DNA of 64,000 nucleotides from contig NC_083566.1 in assembly GCF_019925205.1 (NCBI RefSeq), positions 7,378,001 to 7,442,000 on the forward strand, written 5' to 3'. Below, in pieces: positions 50,810 to 63,478 of the stretch. Each line of letters starts with the position of its first letter. Position 1 is the first letter of the stretch. The translations under genes and the position numbers were made by a program. Source of the DNA: Metopolophium dirhodum. Lineage: Eukaryota; Arthropoda; Insecta; Hemiptera; Aphididae. The notes beneath the pieces are model-generated. The model ran no database searches and had not been told where the DNA came from. It worked only from the letters and a program-made list of their open reading frames with translations.

Positions 50810-51570
50810 AATATTTCTTTCTTTGTACGCTATAGACTCAAAAACTACTAGATCGTTTTCAGTAAAAGTTAAATTGATATAATAAATTAGAGATTCTTTT
50901 ATACCCGTGGAGGGTTCGATGCTTCGCATTTTAATCCCAATAGGTATCAATGCATTCCTAAAGTAGGGTTGCTCACATAAAGTTTTGTTTTGGCTCACGA
51001 AAATTGAATATTATTTTTTTGTTTACATTAGAGTTGTTATCGGTCACAGGTCACAGATAGTAAAATAATTATTATGATTGGATATACTTGTGTATATTCT
51101 ATTATATATTTTGTTATTTAGGCGAACAAAGCTATTCTACATAAATGCGTTAAATTGAGGAACGGCCAGCTATTTTATAATATATAAGTCTAGTGTATGG
51201 TTAATGATAATAAACTAAAAAAATACTTATCCGATTTTGACAAAAAAACAATAATTGAGAATATTTCAATTGAAGCAAAACGAAAACGAAATGTCGATCG
51301 ATTATAATAGTTGATGTAGTCGGGTTATATTATTTAAATTACGTACATGCAAATCGAAAGTTTTGACCGATTGGCACCCAAATTTTGTACACATATTATT
51401 TGGGTTCCCGAAGCGCTCGTATAAGAGTATTGGAATAGAAGCTACGGGTAACAACTATTATATTAAATAAAAAGCGAAATGTATGGCTGGGGCTTATAAT
51501 ATAGAACTAAAAAATACTCGACCGATTTTGACGATTCAATATAAATGTTTAGATAATGGATTGAACCGCA
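50810..51570 (+). repeat. Cluster of dispersed-repeat phrases (ACTCAAAAACTACT / ACCGATTTTGAC)
   Basis: ATAGACTCAAAAACTACTAG at 50832-50851 matches the minus-strand repeat at 2.95-3.08 kb. Related phrases follow: AAAAAATACTTATCCGATTT near 51220 and AAAAAATACTCGACCGATTT near 51510. The series indicates overlapping or tandemly inserted copies of the same insect-type dispersed element. Confidence 0.5.
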
Positions 51571-54500
51571 GTTGTTATTTTAGGGTGGCTTACCCGATAT
51601 TAAAATCATAACCGTGTATTCGTTATTCTGCGTGCAACATTGATTACATGTAAGAAAAAAATGTTACCTATATCCGCCGCAGGTGGGTTTCTCGACTATA
51701 GGTTTCATTTATACCAGAGTAACGCCGAGTAATACACCTGTAGTATATTTTATGATTAAATCGTACGCAATAATTATCATAATGTTTGCAATGATAAATT
51801 TATAAAAAAAAAACAACAAACAAACACATTCGTATATTCATATGAAGATGAGCCCCAGATGCATGCGATCGCGGTATACATAATAATAACATTATGTGCG
51901 AGACACCGTGACCTATTTTAAGTATTTCGTCCGTCTTCTGAATTGTATGAACACTGTAACAGGAATGATGGAAAACAATAATCAATTGCGCGTACCAACC
52001 TACAATGTATATAATATTATAATTTATAATAATACCGTAGAACAATAGCGTAAACGGACGGATGGTAAAATGTTCATCTAAATGGCCGACGGATACGAAC
52101 TAAAGTCTGAGAACTAAAACGGAACGAAATAAAAAAATTTACAACAGAGGTACAATACGTATGCGGTATACATAATATTATTAGAAAGGTTTTGAACAGC
52201 AAGCCTATACGAAAACCGGCATCACCTATGTAACTATTTATGTATATAAATAAATTTCAAAAATATTGTTATAAATTTAATATTGGTCTTTCGTCAAAAA
52301 AAACGCCGTCCGAAACGTCCCAACGCAGCCGACGGATACGAAATTTGTAGAAACTTCTCGACTCTATTATATAATTTATACCACGTTGACAAAATTGAAA
52401 TGTTCTCAAGCGCACGCGCCGCTCATGACAATAATATTTTTACTTTAATTGAAAACGACACTAGGAAGCAGTGGCCATTGGGGCTACGAGTGACTTACTG
52501 CAGATGTTTTATTTTATATTGATTACATTAATAATTTACGTTATTGATTTATTGATGCGTGGTGAACAAATGCACATAATACGATATGTGGATATAAACG
52601 ACTCGATAGCTGAACAGTCAAGAAACACTAAAGTTTGTTCGAGCAGTAAATAATTATTAGCAACTACAGCAAAAAAATGTATGGTGACAGAGACAGGGTA
52701 GACAATAGTAGGTGTCAGGGTCCTGATTGAGCGATTTGGCCGATGACATTCCGAAAGCTTCGCATTTTATGTGTCTCGCAAATCGTAATAATATTATATT
52801 ATGTTGTACCTATATCGACTGAAATTATGTGCATGCGTATAATGTATATAATAATTTAGTGCATCGTCGTATAATATATTATTGTGACGATACAATATGC
52901 GTTGTATGGTATATGTTATGTCTCCATTTCGTTCGTTGACGATTTCTCCCTCGCTACATCCCCTCATATAGCATTAACGATGATAATTTTATTGCATTTT
53001 CAAACACGATTTGACATGAGGTCGTTGGTATTATAATGGCATGAGTATAACATATAATATTATAATCATATTATATACCTATAATAAGTGTATGATAGCC
53101 GAACGATGCAGGCCGTGCACGTTCATGACGCATTATTGTATTAATAATAGATATTATACGTATATAATAATATTATTTTAATATACACCGATTACGATAT
53201 TATTATAAGTATTATAACATTCAAACCATTAATCTCTCACACGTCAAACATACATATCTATTCATATGAATGGCATCGCACTCCAAACATGTGTATTTTT
53301 ATAGCTGCATCATCGCTCATCATACACATCAGACGACGCTACTGCACATAATAATATTATATTACATTGTATATTATATTTTGTGTAGCGCTGCACAGAG
53401 CAATTATTAGTACATCAAGTGGAATAAGTATTATTCAACATTAAACACTGATGACAGTATGTCATTGTTAACGTGTTACTTTAGAATATACTTAACACAC
53501 ACTCAACTATCGCAACTATATTATAGTATTATACGAGTATACGACTAGATTTGATCGTCTAAACGTAGGTGTGCAGGGTGGACCTTAATAGTTCTCTTGT
53601 TCGTAAATACGTATCTACCTATATTCTCGTGTATAGTAATACAACTTTGCTTACTAAGTACCTATATAATATATATTTGGCCATATTGTGTACTCATCTA
53701 CCCACGGTCGTTCCTTGCCAAAAACTTTAAACCCAAATTATATACGATTTGAACGCTTATAATGAAAATTAATAATTCAACATTTCATCCTTTTAAAATG
53801 TTTACATAAACAACTGTACAGAGCTGCTGCAAATTATGTAGTATAATTTGGCCACCGAGAACACAAACAACAATATGACTATCAACCGTAATAATTATGG
53901 CGTTTTTATATTATACAGTATCTAATATAAAAATTTTCCAAAATCATGTTGTACAATAATATTGAAACATAAATATTTTTATTGATAGAGAAAAAGCGTA
54001 GACGCAGATAAATAATATATTAAACTACGATACAGCCTCTGCAGATTCGAGATTGTATACGTAGTTATAGGTAGCTTATATATGGCGGCGAAAAACAAAA
54101 ACTGTGCAAGCTCGCATAAAGCAATAAATTACATTGTTAAACGCGTATAGTTATATTTAAGGCAGATATATACCGCGTACACACAAACGGTTTGTATACG
54201 CGTATTTGGCGCATGCTTATATAAAGCAATCATTGTGATGTGCAAGCGCGTAGGTCCAAGATGACTGACCTTTCCGGGTCAATTCCCAATCGAGCGTCAC
54301 TGATCGTTACAAGATTAATTCCTATATCGAGGGGGCATGTAATGTTATTAAAGGCTACGAAATTGCTTTCCAATCGTCAATAAATAGAAATCCTAATGCA
54401 ATCAGCCTCGTTAACGTACCTATAACTGCATAACAAAATAAATTACTCGCGGTGGAAACGTAAAAACCTTCCTGTATACGGTATAATCGCGAAACCCATA

Positions 54501-54959
54501 GCGGCTGAGGTATAAACCTGTCTGTAGGTATGCCTATTATGTGGTATTCGATATACGTCATTGTACGCGCGTAGGAGGAGTTCACTATGATATTTTATAG
54601 TGCACTGTGCATGGGTATATAATTAACTCCAATGTCAATCGGTTTGCTCCCCTATAACGGCTGTCAGCGCTTCCGCGTTTCCGTTCGACTAGGTACCTAT
54701 ACGTCTAAAAATGCGTGAATAATGTCAAACAAACTATACAATATTATTCGAAATGATAAACGCCTTAGATTATTCACGCTCTTCCTTTTTTCACTGCACT
54801 GCAACGATATTTTTATTATTATATATAGACAGTATTATATGGTTGTGTGCATAGTGCATACTCCGTGAACCGCGTTATGCGTCCACAGTTGTAGTTGTAG
54901 GCTATCAATAATCGTCAATATTTACGCACGCAATACCCCGACGAGTGATTTATAATATT
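51571..54959. other. Mixed AT-rich and GC-enriched sequence, no gene recognised
   Basis: Moderately GC-enriched from 51.8 kb with many CG dinucleotides. Frames at 52283-52522 (+, TTG start) and 54355-54585 (-) show no domain. The exact 15-mer GCCGACGGATACGAA occurs twice, at 52085-52099 and 52328-52342. Confidence 0.4.
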
Positions 54960-55139
54960 ATGTCCGTTATGTGTGTAGTTACCTACTTGAACAAAACCGC
55001 GGCCGATTGTGAAACAAATGGCGAATTTGTATTTAAACTACTTATATATACTATTTTTGGTTCCTATGTTTTTTTTCAAAATAATATTTATAATATGGAT
55101 AGGTTAATCATATTCTTTAAACGTCTCAAGCAGTCATGA
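54960..55139 (+). CDS. Hypothetical 59-codon ORF
   Basis: The first true ATG in this frame is at 54960. The product starts MSVMCVVTYLNKTAADCETN and contains a hydrophobic stretch around residues 28-44 that could be a membrane segment, ending in a basic FFKRLKQS. No homology recognised, and no promoter or splice support. Confidence 0.12.
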   Translation: MSVMCVVTYLNKTAADCETNGEFVFKLLIYTIFGSYVFFQNNIYNMDRLIIFFKRLKQS

Positions 55140-55429
55140 CTCGAAATATCATAGGTAATAATTATAGTAAAATCCAAATCGATATCAAGTTTCTTAATAT
55201 AGGTACAATCTTATTTTTTAACTACCGGTGTTTGAAAAATGCAACATTTTAACTCAATTCGATTTTTAAATAAGCACAACAGTTATACAAACATATCATT
55301 TTACATGAAACTTATGGTCCTAGTGAATAACAATAACAAAAACAATAACCAAAACAATAACAATAATACATTATTATTATTATTTTGTTGTATCTGCAGT
55401 TTAAACATTTATTTCCCTTCACGGAAATG

Positions 55430-55664
55430 TCTAGATGAGCCGTCGTTAGAAATACTCGAACACGATGCGCTTGCCTGTTGCTTATTAACAGGGGATCAAA
55501 TGGATCAATCTTCCTCCCCCCCCCCCCCCCCCCCCATAGGCTGTATAATATAATGTGCAAAAGTTTTCGGAGTCCTAACTTAAGGCCTGGCCTCTAACTT
55601 TAAATGCGAAACTACTGGATAAAATCATACCTCCCCCCCAGACAAAAACCTAAATACGCCACTG
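55430..55664 (-). mobile_element. Fragment of a hAT-like repeat with poly-C tract and terminus
   Basis: On the minus strand the sequence from 55664 starts CAGTGGCGTATTTAGG, then TTTTTGTCTGGGGGGGAGG, a hAT-like end with the G-rich subterminal block I associate with aphid repeats. A 20-C tract (55516-55535) and the GATCAAATGGATC phrase beside it have the same style. The opposite terminus and the 8-bp duplication (expected GCGCCTGT) were not found, so the element is truncated or composite. Confidence 0.55.
55516..55535. repeat. Poly-C tract (20 nt)
   Basis: The longest homopolymer C run in the window, inside the hAT-like fragment. Confidence 0.95.
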
Positions 55665-56049
55665 GCGCCTGTATGTAGGTGAGTAAAAGTGTACAACGAC
55701 CTACTGGAGTCAAAGAATAATTATTATTATTTTGTTGTGAGCTTCTAGTCATAATGATACCGACACTTATCCGAAAAAACCCAAAGTGAATTTGATACAA
55801 ATTTTCCTTGAAAATAAAATAATAATTAAAATATTAAGTTAAAACATATAACTATCGCCGTAGTATTATTCATTCCAAATAAAAATGTTAAACGAATTTC
55901 TATAACTTGTACTTATAATTATTTGTATATTGTAGTATTATAGAAATATGAACAAAAAATAAAAATCATTCTTATTAGGTATCTATAGTATAATAATATA
56001 TACCTATGAAAATTGAATATATTGTGTGTATAATAGCAAATAAAAATTG

Positions 56050-56346
56050 AGGGGGGACGGAGTGGCCGAGCGGACTAAGGCGTCGGTTGCGACGCGCACC
56101 AACGCTGGTTCGATACCTCGGCCGTGGGCGGCATTTTTCTTCCGGGAAAGTCACGGTGTCCGGAGAAGAAGTGCCGCCTTCCCCCCCCCCCCCCCGGCAT
56201 GGCAGTTACCTACGGGTGTCCACTTGTATAGCTGCCAAAAACAACACATACGTGTTTTTACCTTACAGTACCCTCCCCCACAGTTTAAAAACCACTCAAT
56301 GGCCTTAGTTTCCATACTAATGAAAAAAAATAAAATAAAATAATTG
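56050..56346 (+). mobile_element. tRNA-derived SINE
   Basis: The 5' head contains an RNA polymerase III A box TGGCCGAGCGG (56063-56073) followed by CTAAGGCG, as in tRNA-Ser/Leu, and a B box GGTTCGATACC (56107-56117) at tRNA spacing. The acceptor and T stems do not pair, so it is not a functional tRNA. A tRNA-unrelated body of about 170 bp with a 15-C tract (56181-56195) follows, and the element ends in an A-rich tail AAAAAAAATAAAATAAAATA. AAATAAAAATTGAG before the head and AAATAAAATAATTGAG at the tail are near-identical and may be the target duplication. Head, body, simple tail and flanking repeat define a SINE. Open frames across it are fortuitous. Confidence 0.8.
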
Positions 56347-56521
56347 AGACAATTTTATTTTCATTTTTATTGTTAATCATCTTCTGATTGAGTACCTACA
56401 AGTTATCACAATTTATAATATTTGATTTATGTTTAATTAATGGAATCAAATTACAAAGTCTCGTTAGCTTCGGCGTCAACCAATATCTTCATAATACATT
56501 AAGTAATGTATGCATAGTGCA

Positions 56522-56604
56522 TACATACGTACGTACATACATACATACATACATACATACATACATACATACATACATAGTACAAGTACATACATACAAA
56601 CATA
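56522..56604. repeat. (ACAT)n microsatellite
   Basis: A run of CATA/ACAT units, perfect over about 56533-56578 with degenerate flanks. Confidence 0.97.
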
Positions 56605-58410
56605 CATCATACATGCATCAATGCATGTATACTATATTATATACATATAAAAAATATATTACTTATATGAGTTATATATTACCAACACCCCTGAACTCTG
56701 AACAATGAAATATGAATAATAATATATAATAAATATTATGACGTCTTATTGAAAAATAAGCTGTTAACTTTTTTAGAGCAAGTTTAAGTCCTAAAACTCG
56801 GTGGGCCGATATCTTCGGTCGTCTGTCATCGTGACGTGTGCCTTTTATCGTATTCAGATTGTCCGTTGTCATCACGGTATCGTTCACTAACCACGATGTA
56901 CCGGGATATTTCTAGAGTTGGGCCGAGCTCAACTTTTGGACACTACTGACGACGTAGCTGTGATCCCGACATAGGTCTAACCGTTCTAGTCAAATACTTT
57001 ATAATAATATTACGTGAAACGCGACAATTCGTGCCGTATAGTATTATTCCTTCACGCTGCAGTGTCGCTATATTATAAAACCCTTTAACGGATTCAAAAG
57101 TGTCGTATTGACATGATATTATATAATCGAGTATTCAAAGCTACCGATGGTCGCGTATATGCCCCCAAACAGTCGCTGTTATGAAAGCTCGGCTTCTTTC
57201 GTTTGCCAAGTACATTTGTCTGTACATCACTCGATTTACTCCACTGCTATAAGCCTTATAGGTTATTCAAATCTTTGATGTGCTCGCGCAGAGGTGTATG
57301 ATGCACTCGCACGTATAATATCATTATATACTGTGATCTTTTGTTGTACGTTTCCCAGAACAATTGTTCGTGGCGTTCGGGCGGCGCACGTCTGCATATA
57401 TTATAGTCTTGATATTAGGCGTGCGTGCATGTGCACTGTGCGGTACCTATGTAATATACTCATTCAATTTCTCTCTCTCTCTCTCCCTCTCTCATTGTCT
57501 CTCTGTGTCACTGTTTCTCTGTCACTCCATCTCTCACCATCTCCTCACTGATTACCGGTTACTACGCGGTTAATTACGCGCACGGCAGCGTACGCCTCGG
57601 CCGCCGCGGAAGTGTTATCCTACTATTATAATATTATTTAGGTCTTAACGTGTTTTGATTTAATTAAAAAAAAAAAAAATAACGCACTGGCCCCATCGGC
57701 ACGGTGCCGACACACACACACGCCCTCGCACGCACACGCACCGAAAACCGCGTTCGACGTGTCTCGTCTCTATCATTACGCACAATACAACCCAATAATA
57801 ATATAATATAATTTATAACATATTTTACGCGAGACACGGCGGTATATAGTTATACATATAATGACGTATAGATGCGATACATGATTGTGCGTGTAAGTGT
57901 AAGTCCGGATGTCCTACATGTACAGGTATATGCCTACATATATATAGTGTACATTATAATGTACATATTATATATATATATATGCGTATATTGGCAACCG
58001 CCGCGGCGTCGGCGTTGATCATTATTCCGTGCGTATCAGTAATTGCGTATTATTATTATCGTTATTATTACGATCGCTGCTGTATATTATTATTATTATT
58101 ATTATTACCGTTGTATAGGTATACCTACGCACGGCGGTTTATACCGTACACTAGTAGTATACCTACGTATTACATTATACGGTGCACCACGCATAGCACA
58201 CGATATTCCAATAATATTATATACGACATGCACGCTCACACATATTGTAATGAATATACATATATATATATATATATAGACACACGCTGGCGAGAAGATC
58301 ACTACCGTGTCTACTCGATCCCCGAACGGAGGACCTGTCCACCCACCCACCCACCCACCCACCCACCCATCACAATCGCACGCGGCAGATGAGAGGAGTC
58401 GTACGAGTGT
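56605..58410. other. GC-enriched island with CT, TA, ATT and CCCA simple repeats
   Basis: Contains a CT-rich tract (57471-57543), TA runs near 57970-57983 and 58260-58278, ATT at 58085-58107 and (CCCA)n at 58339-58369. An ATG at 57982 opens MRILATAAASALIIIPCVSV, which looks signal-peptide-like, but it quickly becomes a poly-Y/L microsatellite translation, so I do not call it a gene. Confidence 0.45.
58339..58369. repeat. (CCCA)n microsatellite
   Basis: About seven tandem ACCC/CCCA units. Confidence 0.95.
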
Positions 58411-58730
58411 ATAATATTATAATATACCTGCCGGTCGTCGGAAAGGGAGCAGGACGATAGGAGAACGGGAAGCGCCGGGACGAAGACGCGACGGGGACGG
58501 CGGGCAACGATCGCGCGGCGTCCGCGGATTACGAGATCTACGCCGCCGCCGCCGCCGCCGTCGACATCGTACGTGACGCCATTCGGTCGGTCCGCGTGCA
58601 TTATGATTATTATTATTATTAATAGTATAACGTTCGATTGTAATTTGGCCGCCGCCGCCGCGAAAATTCCCACAAGGAAACGGCCGCAATACCATAAGGA
58701 ATGCCATCGCCGGGCCCCGTGTTCAATTCG
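58411..58730. promoter_or_regulatory. CpG island
   Basis: Densest CG-dinucleotide stretch of the window, with repeated GCC/CGC units at 58541-58562 and 58648-58662, flanked by AT-rich DNA. A candidate promoter or first exon for a gene on either strand. Confidence 0.5.
58428..58601 (-). CDS. Candidate first coding exon in a CpG island
   Basis: On the minus strand, an ATG whose first base is at 58601 opens exactly 58 codons ending CAG, directly followed by GTATAT, a good splice donor (58422-58427). The product starts MHADRPNGVTYDVDGGGGGG and continues basic and hydrophobic (IVARRPRRVFVPALPVLLSS). An alternative frame starts at an ATG at 58707 with a better context (GCGATGG) and runs through the same donor in another phase; it is R-rich. 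The region is the most CpG-dense of the window, as expected of a promoter/first-exon region in a sparsely methylated insect genome. GCC repeats at 58541-58562 encode the glycine run. No downstream exon was identified and no family is recognised. Confidence 0.22.
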
Positions 58731-61690
58731 TGTGATATTATAATATAATTATTATTACATCTATGTACAACTATTACGCGTGCGCACGGCGGTGGTGTTA
58801 TATGCTCGCAGTGTTGTGCACAATATTATGTAATATACCGTTGTCGTATATGATGATATGTATAATATATATTAACGGGTGCACGAGACGTAACTCGTGT
58901 TGTTCAATTTCAGCGCAGCATTAAAAAACAAGTATAATGTATTGATAATATTATGATAAGACTCTTGTTTTGGAATCACTCAAATCTGAGATTGGATTTT
59001 TCGTAAAATATTTATTATAAATCGAGCATGCAGTATTTACCTAAAGCTAATTGTTTTATTCTTTCCAACGCGCAACGACTATATGGTAATGTTACGAACG
59101 ATAAACTGACGTTAATTTGATATCAATATGATAATATAGGTTCAACACTGTTCTCCAAACTTGGCTTTGAAATTTGTGAACAAATGTAATCCCCGTTTGA
59201 ATTTTCGCCATTACAACGGAATATATTGTACCGTAGGTAGATACGTTATGTTTAATACACCACCGACCAGCCATCGCATGAAGGCTTTATAATATATTAT
59301 TAATGTTGAAAAAGGGTCGTTTTTTTCATGAATAGTTTAGGTCACCGTGATTACTGCAGTTATAAGTGGATTTGCCTTTTTGTAACCAAACTAACATACC
59401 CGCATGAAATCCTTAATTTTTATTTTTATTTGTAATTTTTTCCTTCGGATTTAAAGTTTTCAAACTTTTTTACAATATTTAAGAGTTTATACATGTCACA
59501 GATTAATTTAATTGTTTTGTTAAAAATCATAATAAAAATAAATTATTCGATGATTTCACGGGGACGCGATAGTTTTATGCTGCAAGAGGTGGAATTGCTA
59601 ACAAACTGATTACGATTTTTCCGCAAAGTATAAACGCATATTCTGCAGAGACGACAGAAACCCCTTTTTAATACCATATTATACTGAACAGTTTACAACA
59701 GTGGACGAACAACAGCGACGCATCCACCATTTTGATCATTATACTTATTGGCATTCATTTATTATTTTTGAAATTGGTTTAAAAGTCTAAGATTTAATCG
59801 GCATTGTATAAATAAAAAAAAATTAACGTCTGACCTTACAGGGTTAAATTCAGAGTTGAATTCTTGTCAATTGACAAAACAAAACGATTTCAAAAGCTCT
59901 CAACAGCAAGTTATATTATAACGACTGTGATGAGGTTCTTATTAATTATTATTATGAATAGCTTGTAGGTGTATGTCCTTAAGTTTATGGTAGAGTGATA
60001 TCATAACTCATACTAGGTACCGAATTAAAAAATCTGACATTTGTAATAAAATACCCTAATCTTAGTTCATAATATATTATACATACTTAAAGTTTTTATT
60101 AAGATTCTTGACACTTTATTATATATAATAATATTATGTATTTTTAGTTAGTCTTATTAACATTGAAAAAGTTTTACTTTTTATAAAAGTGTCGTTTGGT
60201 GGAAATATCGTTTAGAGAAAATGTTAAAAGATCATAAATAATATCAATTATTATACTAGTTTATGTCTTGTACAACGATCTGCATTACATAGTAAACCTG
60301 ATAACAAAATACATACATGAATGTATAACCATTTAAGTAAGTTCATGTCTGCATTCATTGAAATACTGATAATTACCAATTCTTTCTGAAACTTTCAAAT
60401 AATTAACTTTTATTTCAAAGCAGTTCGAATTAATTGATCACGTTATTTTTACTTAATCTATTATTCCGCCATGTATTGAATATATTTGGTCCATAAGTAA
60501 TCTAATATCATAAAACTTAACTAATAATATTAGTGTCATACAATGCCTACCTACATTTACTATCTGTTTATGAGGATGCTTAAACTGTAAATTGTTTGTA
60601 AATTGTGTAATGATCATATAACTAGCTTTAAAATTTACATATAAGAAAAATTCACGCCATTCACTAGATAATATTCATATTTATAAATTGAATAATAGGT
60701 AAATTCACTCTAATATTAAATGAATTATTCAGAACGTACAATGTTCTATTCAGAATAATTGAATGTTAATAATAATCAATAAACAAAGAACTTAAGTACC
60801 ATCTACGCTATTATGTATTATATTTCATGGATAAATATAATACCTACATTAAACCTGATGTTAAAGTAAAAGGTACCTAAAAGTCGTTAAGTTTTATTAT
60901 TTATAGGATCCATCATTAAAAAAGAAAGAAATTTTAAATATTGATTATAACAAAAGTTATTGCCTTAGTCAGTTCTTTCCCTTACACTCTGTATATGAAC
61001 TTTAATTTTTTTTAATAACCTTTATTCTTTAATTAATTATAAATTAACAAACATGTATGTAAACATAAACTATCATTAAAATATTATTGTTATGAAGTTA
61101 CTTCTGGAAATTTCCGATAGCCCGAAATGTTATATTCACTAGCTGCACAACATAATATGATTAATATCCTAGAATTGTACAGTTGGAGTATTGGACCTAT
61201 AATTATGGTAGGTAATTATTTATTAATCGATTGATTGAATTCCGTTTATCGTAAACCTAATAAATAAAAATATTCCATAATATTATTAATAACTGCCATG
61301 ATTTATATTTTAATATTTGAATAATAATTGTTCACTATGCGATTAATATTCGATTTTATTCATACGTCATATATTATTTGATGCTAGACAAAACTTAAAA
61401 TATGAAACAATACAATTTTTTTTACAACGACAATACGATAATAGCAATAAATTACAAGTTTGGTACAAAAAATAAATAAAAAATGTTCAATTATACAGTA
61501 TACAGTATCAATTGTATTAAAGTAAGACTCTAAAATATTCTAATCTTCAATTTCACAATAGTGGGGTATTTACTATTTATTAAACAAAAATATTATGTTT
61601 ATTTAAACGGCTCTCAGGAGTAGTTGTTGATTTTAAGGCTGACTAAAAAAAAAATAAATACCTAAGATATTTAGTGGCACGAGCTAAGTA
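58731..61690. other. AT-rich desert
   Basis: No supported gene or repeat boundary. Confidence 0.6.
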
Positions 61691-62510
61691 AAAATAAAAA
61701 AAATGTGGGTAAGTGGACGTCGCTCTGCTGCACAGTAGGTTACAAGTGGGTCACTGTAATGGATGGTGTTAAATTTGAATTCAATGATATAATATCATTG
61801 TATAAGAAATACGATTCTGAGCGAAAACGGTCAGTCAGCCTATGATATTAATAAGTATATTTGATGATATTATTGTGAATAAAGTAATTTAAATATAACC
61901 TACTTACATGGAGCCTTGTTTTAAATTTTCAATCCTTAGCTATAAAAGTTGAACATTTTATACATTTTTAGTTACAAAATAATTATTAAATTTTAAATTT
62001 GATAATTTTTGTCAAAATTTGAACTTTAAATGCTTATAAAAAAAAATTGTGCCTATGTATTTTTAATAATTTTTAACTGCTATTAGAATGATATAGTAGG
62101 AGCCTTATATTAAATTTTCACGCTTTTTTACCCAACAAATAACATTTTATTGATATTTATAGAAAAAAAAACTAAAAAAATTGAAAACTGACAACGTCCG
62201 TAAACAGCTCAAAAAGAGTCAAAATATTTTCAAAATTTTATGGTGTATAGAAAATGCTAATAATTCCCGTTTTTCCTTAATTGTTCTTTTGTTTTTCACG
62301 TCGCTTTTGAAAACTACTAGGAAATTTTTACTTCTGACTCCCCAAAGTACCAACTATAGATTCACTTTCCTATCAGATAAGTTACTGTTGAAGAAAATCC
62401 AAGCACTTTTACTGTCCTAAAAAGTGATGACAGTCACAAAAAAAAAAAAAAACACACATCATTGTAAAATCAATACATTCATCACTTCGCTCAGAATCTA
62501 AAATGTATGA
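61691..62510 (+). repeat. CGATTCTGAGCG-family dispersed repeat, copy 3
   Basis: Best-preserved copy. The head (GTGGACGTCGCTCTGCTGCA, then TGTAATGGATGGTGTTAAAT) leads into CGATTCTGAGCGAAAACGG. The perfect 13-mer GATTCTGAGCGAA at 61813-61825 is matched by its exact reverse complement TTCGCTCAGAATC at 62486-62498, so the body is bounded by inverted repeats about 690 bp apart. Copies 1 and 2 share the block order. The 79-codon frame inside is not a gene of recognisable type. Confidence 0.75.
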
Positions 62511-62784
62511 AGTGTGTGTTTTGAAAACACAATATATAATATTACATTATATACCGATATGTAAAATTGTTGTTCAAATTATGTACTTCATTATATTATT
62601 ATATAAATCAAGATATTATTTAAATATAAAAAAATCGTTTTTTCATCGTTATTCTAAAAACGTGGGTAGGTATAAATAAATCCTCTATAACGGTATAATA
62701 TACCAAAGACACGTACGTTTAACACATCCTAATATTATACGTTGTTTAATTTTACAACTTTACAAGGGCGTCATTACTTAAAAT

Positions 62785-63478
62785 TAGGGTTCTAAATTTG
62801 AAATATTTCACTGTTCTTGCAGAAATATTTCAATGAAATTATGAAAAATATTTTTTCTTCTTTTAAACGTGTTCGGTTATAGATGATTAGAAACAATAAA
62901 TTGATTACACACTTAGAATTAAAGAAAAACATATTATTTTTGTTGATTTATTATTTCATATTTGTATATTTTATATTTTATAGTGCTAAAAAATATTCCT
63001 GGCATTATTTTGAGAATAAAAACATTTTTTTACATTAGTTTAAAAATATTGTTGTATATCAGCGATCCAAAATATAATGGTTTGAAATAGAGTTGAAGTC
63101 AATTCCAACAAAGAATGAAATAATGGTGTATTTTCAGTAATTATAAAGTGTACAAAAGTTGTATAATATATATGTGTGTATATGTGGCTGAGTGATGTGA
63201 AAGTGCTCTGGGCTCATTATTTAATACTTAGATCATATAGTTTGTTATATCTATTATAGATTTGTTAAGCAACTTAAAAATTATATGTAAATATGTTACA
63301 TATTTTTTTGGTTTCATACAATAAACCAACTGTTAAAAATATTCACTTAGAAGTTGACGACTATAAGCTTTTAGGTATAATAAGCATTTTATTTTTATTT
63401 TTCATCAAAATGAAATATTTCATGAATAATTCATGAAATATTTCAAGAAAATAAATTTCATGAAATTTTAAAACCTTA
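62785..63478. mobile_element. hAT-like non-autonomous element with 8-bp target duplication
   Basis: The left end reads TAGGGTTCTAAATTTG and the right end, on the other strand, TAAGGTTTTAAAATTTC, diverged inverted repeats consistent with an ancestral CAGGGTT terminus. Flanking 8-bp direct repeats CTTAAAAT (62777-62784 and 63479-63486) are identical, as produced by hAT transposases. The subterminal regions contain TGAAATATTTCA repeats at both ends, including a near-perfect 35-bp palindrome (63411-63445). No coding capacity. Confidence 0.78.
63411..63445. repeat. 35-bp palindrome (17-bp arms, 1-nt centre)
   Basis: The left arm TGAAATATTTCATGAAT and its exact reverse complement are separated by a single A. 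It lies in the right subterminal region of the 694-bp hAT-like element and probably is a transposase-binding subrepeat pair. Confidence 0.9.

Noticed and set aside
56056..56128. Functional tRNA-Ser/Leu gene
   Set aside because: A and B boxes are present, but acceptor and T stems do not pair and there is no long variable arm. The segment continues into a SINE body with an A-rich tail.
57982..58392. 136-codon + frame with a signal-peptide-like start
   Set aside because: After about 22 residues it is a translation of ATT, TA and CCCA simple repeats; no promoter or splice support.
58602..58673. N-terminal extension (alanine run plus poly-I) of the minus-strand exon as a signal anchor
   Set aside because: The extended frame begins at GTG, not ATG, and the hydrophobic run is a translation of an ATT microsatellite.
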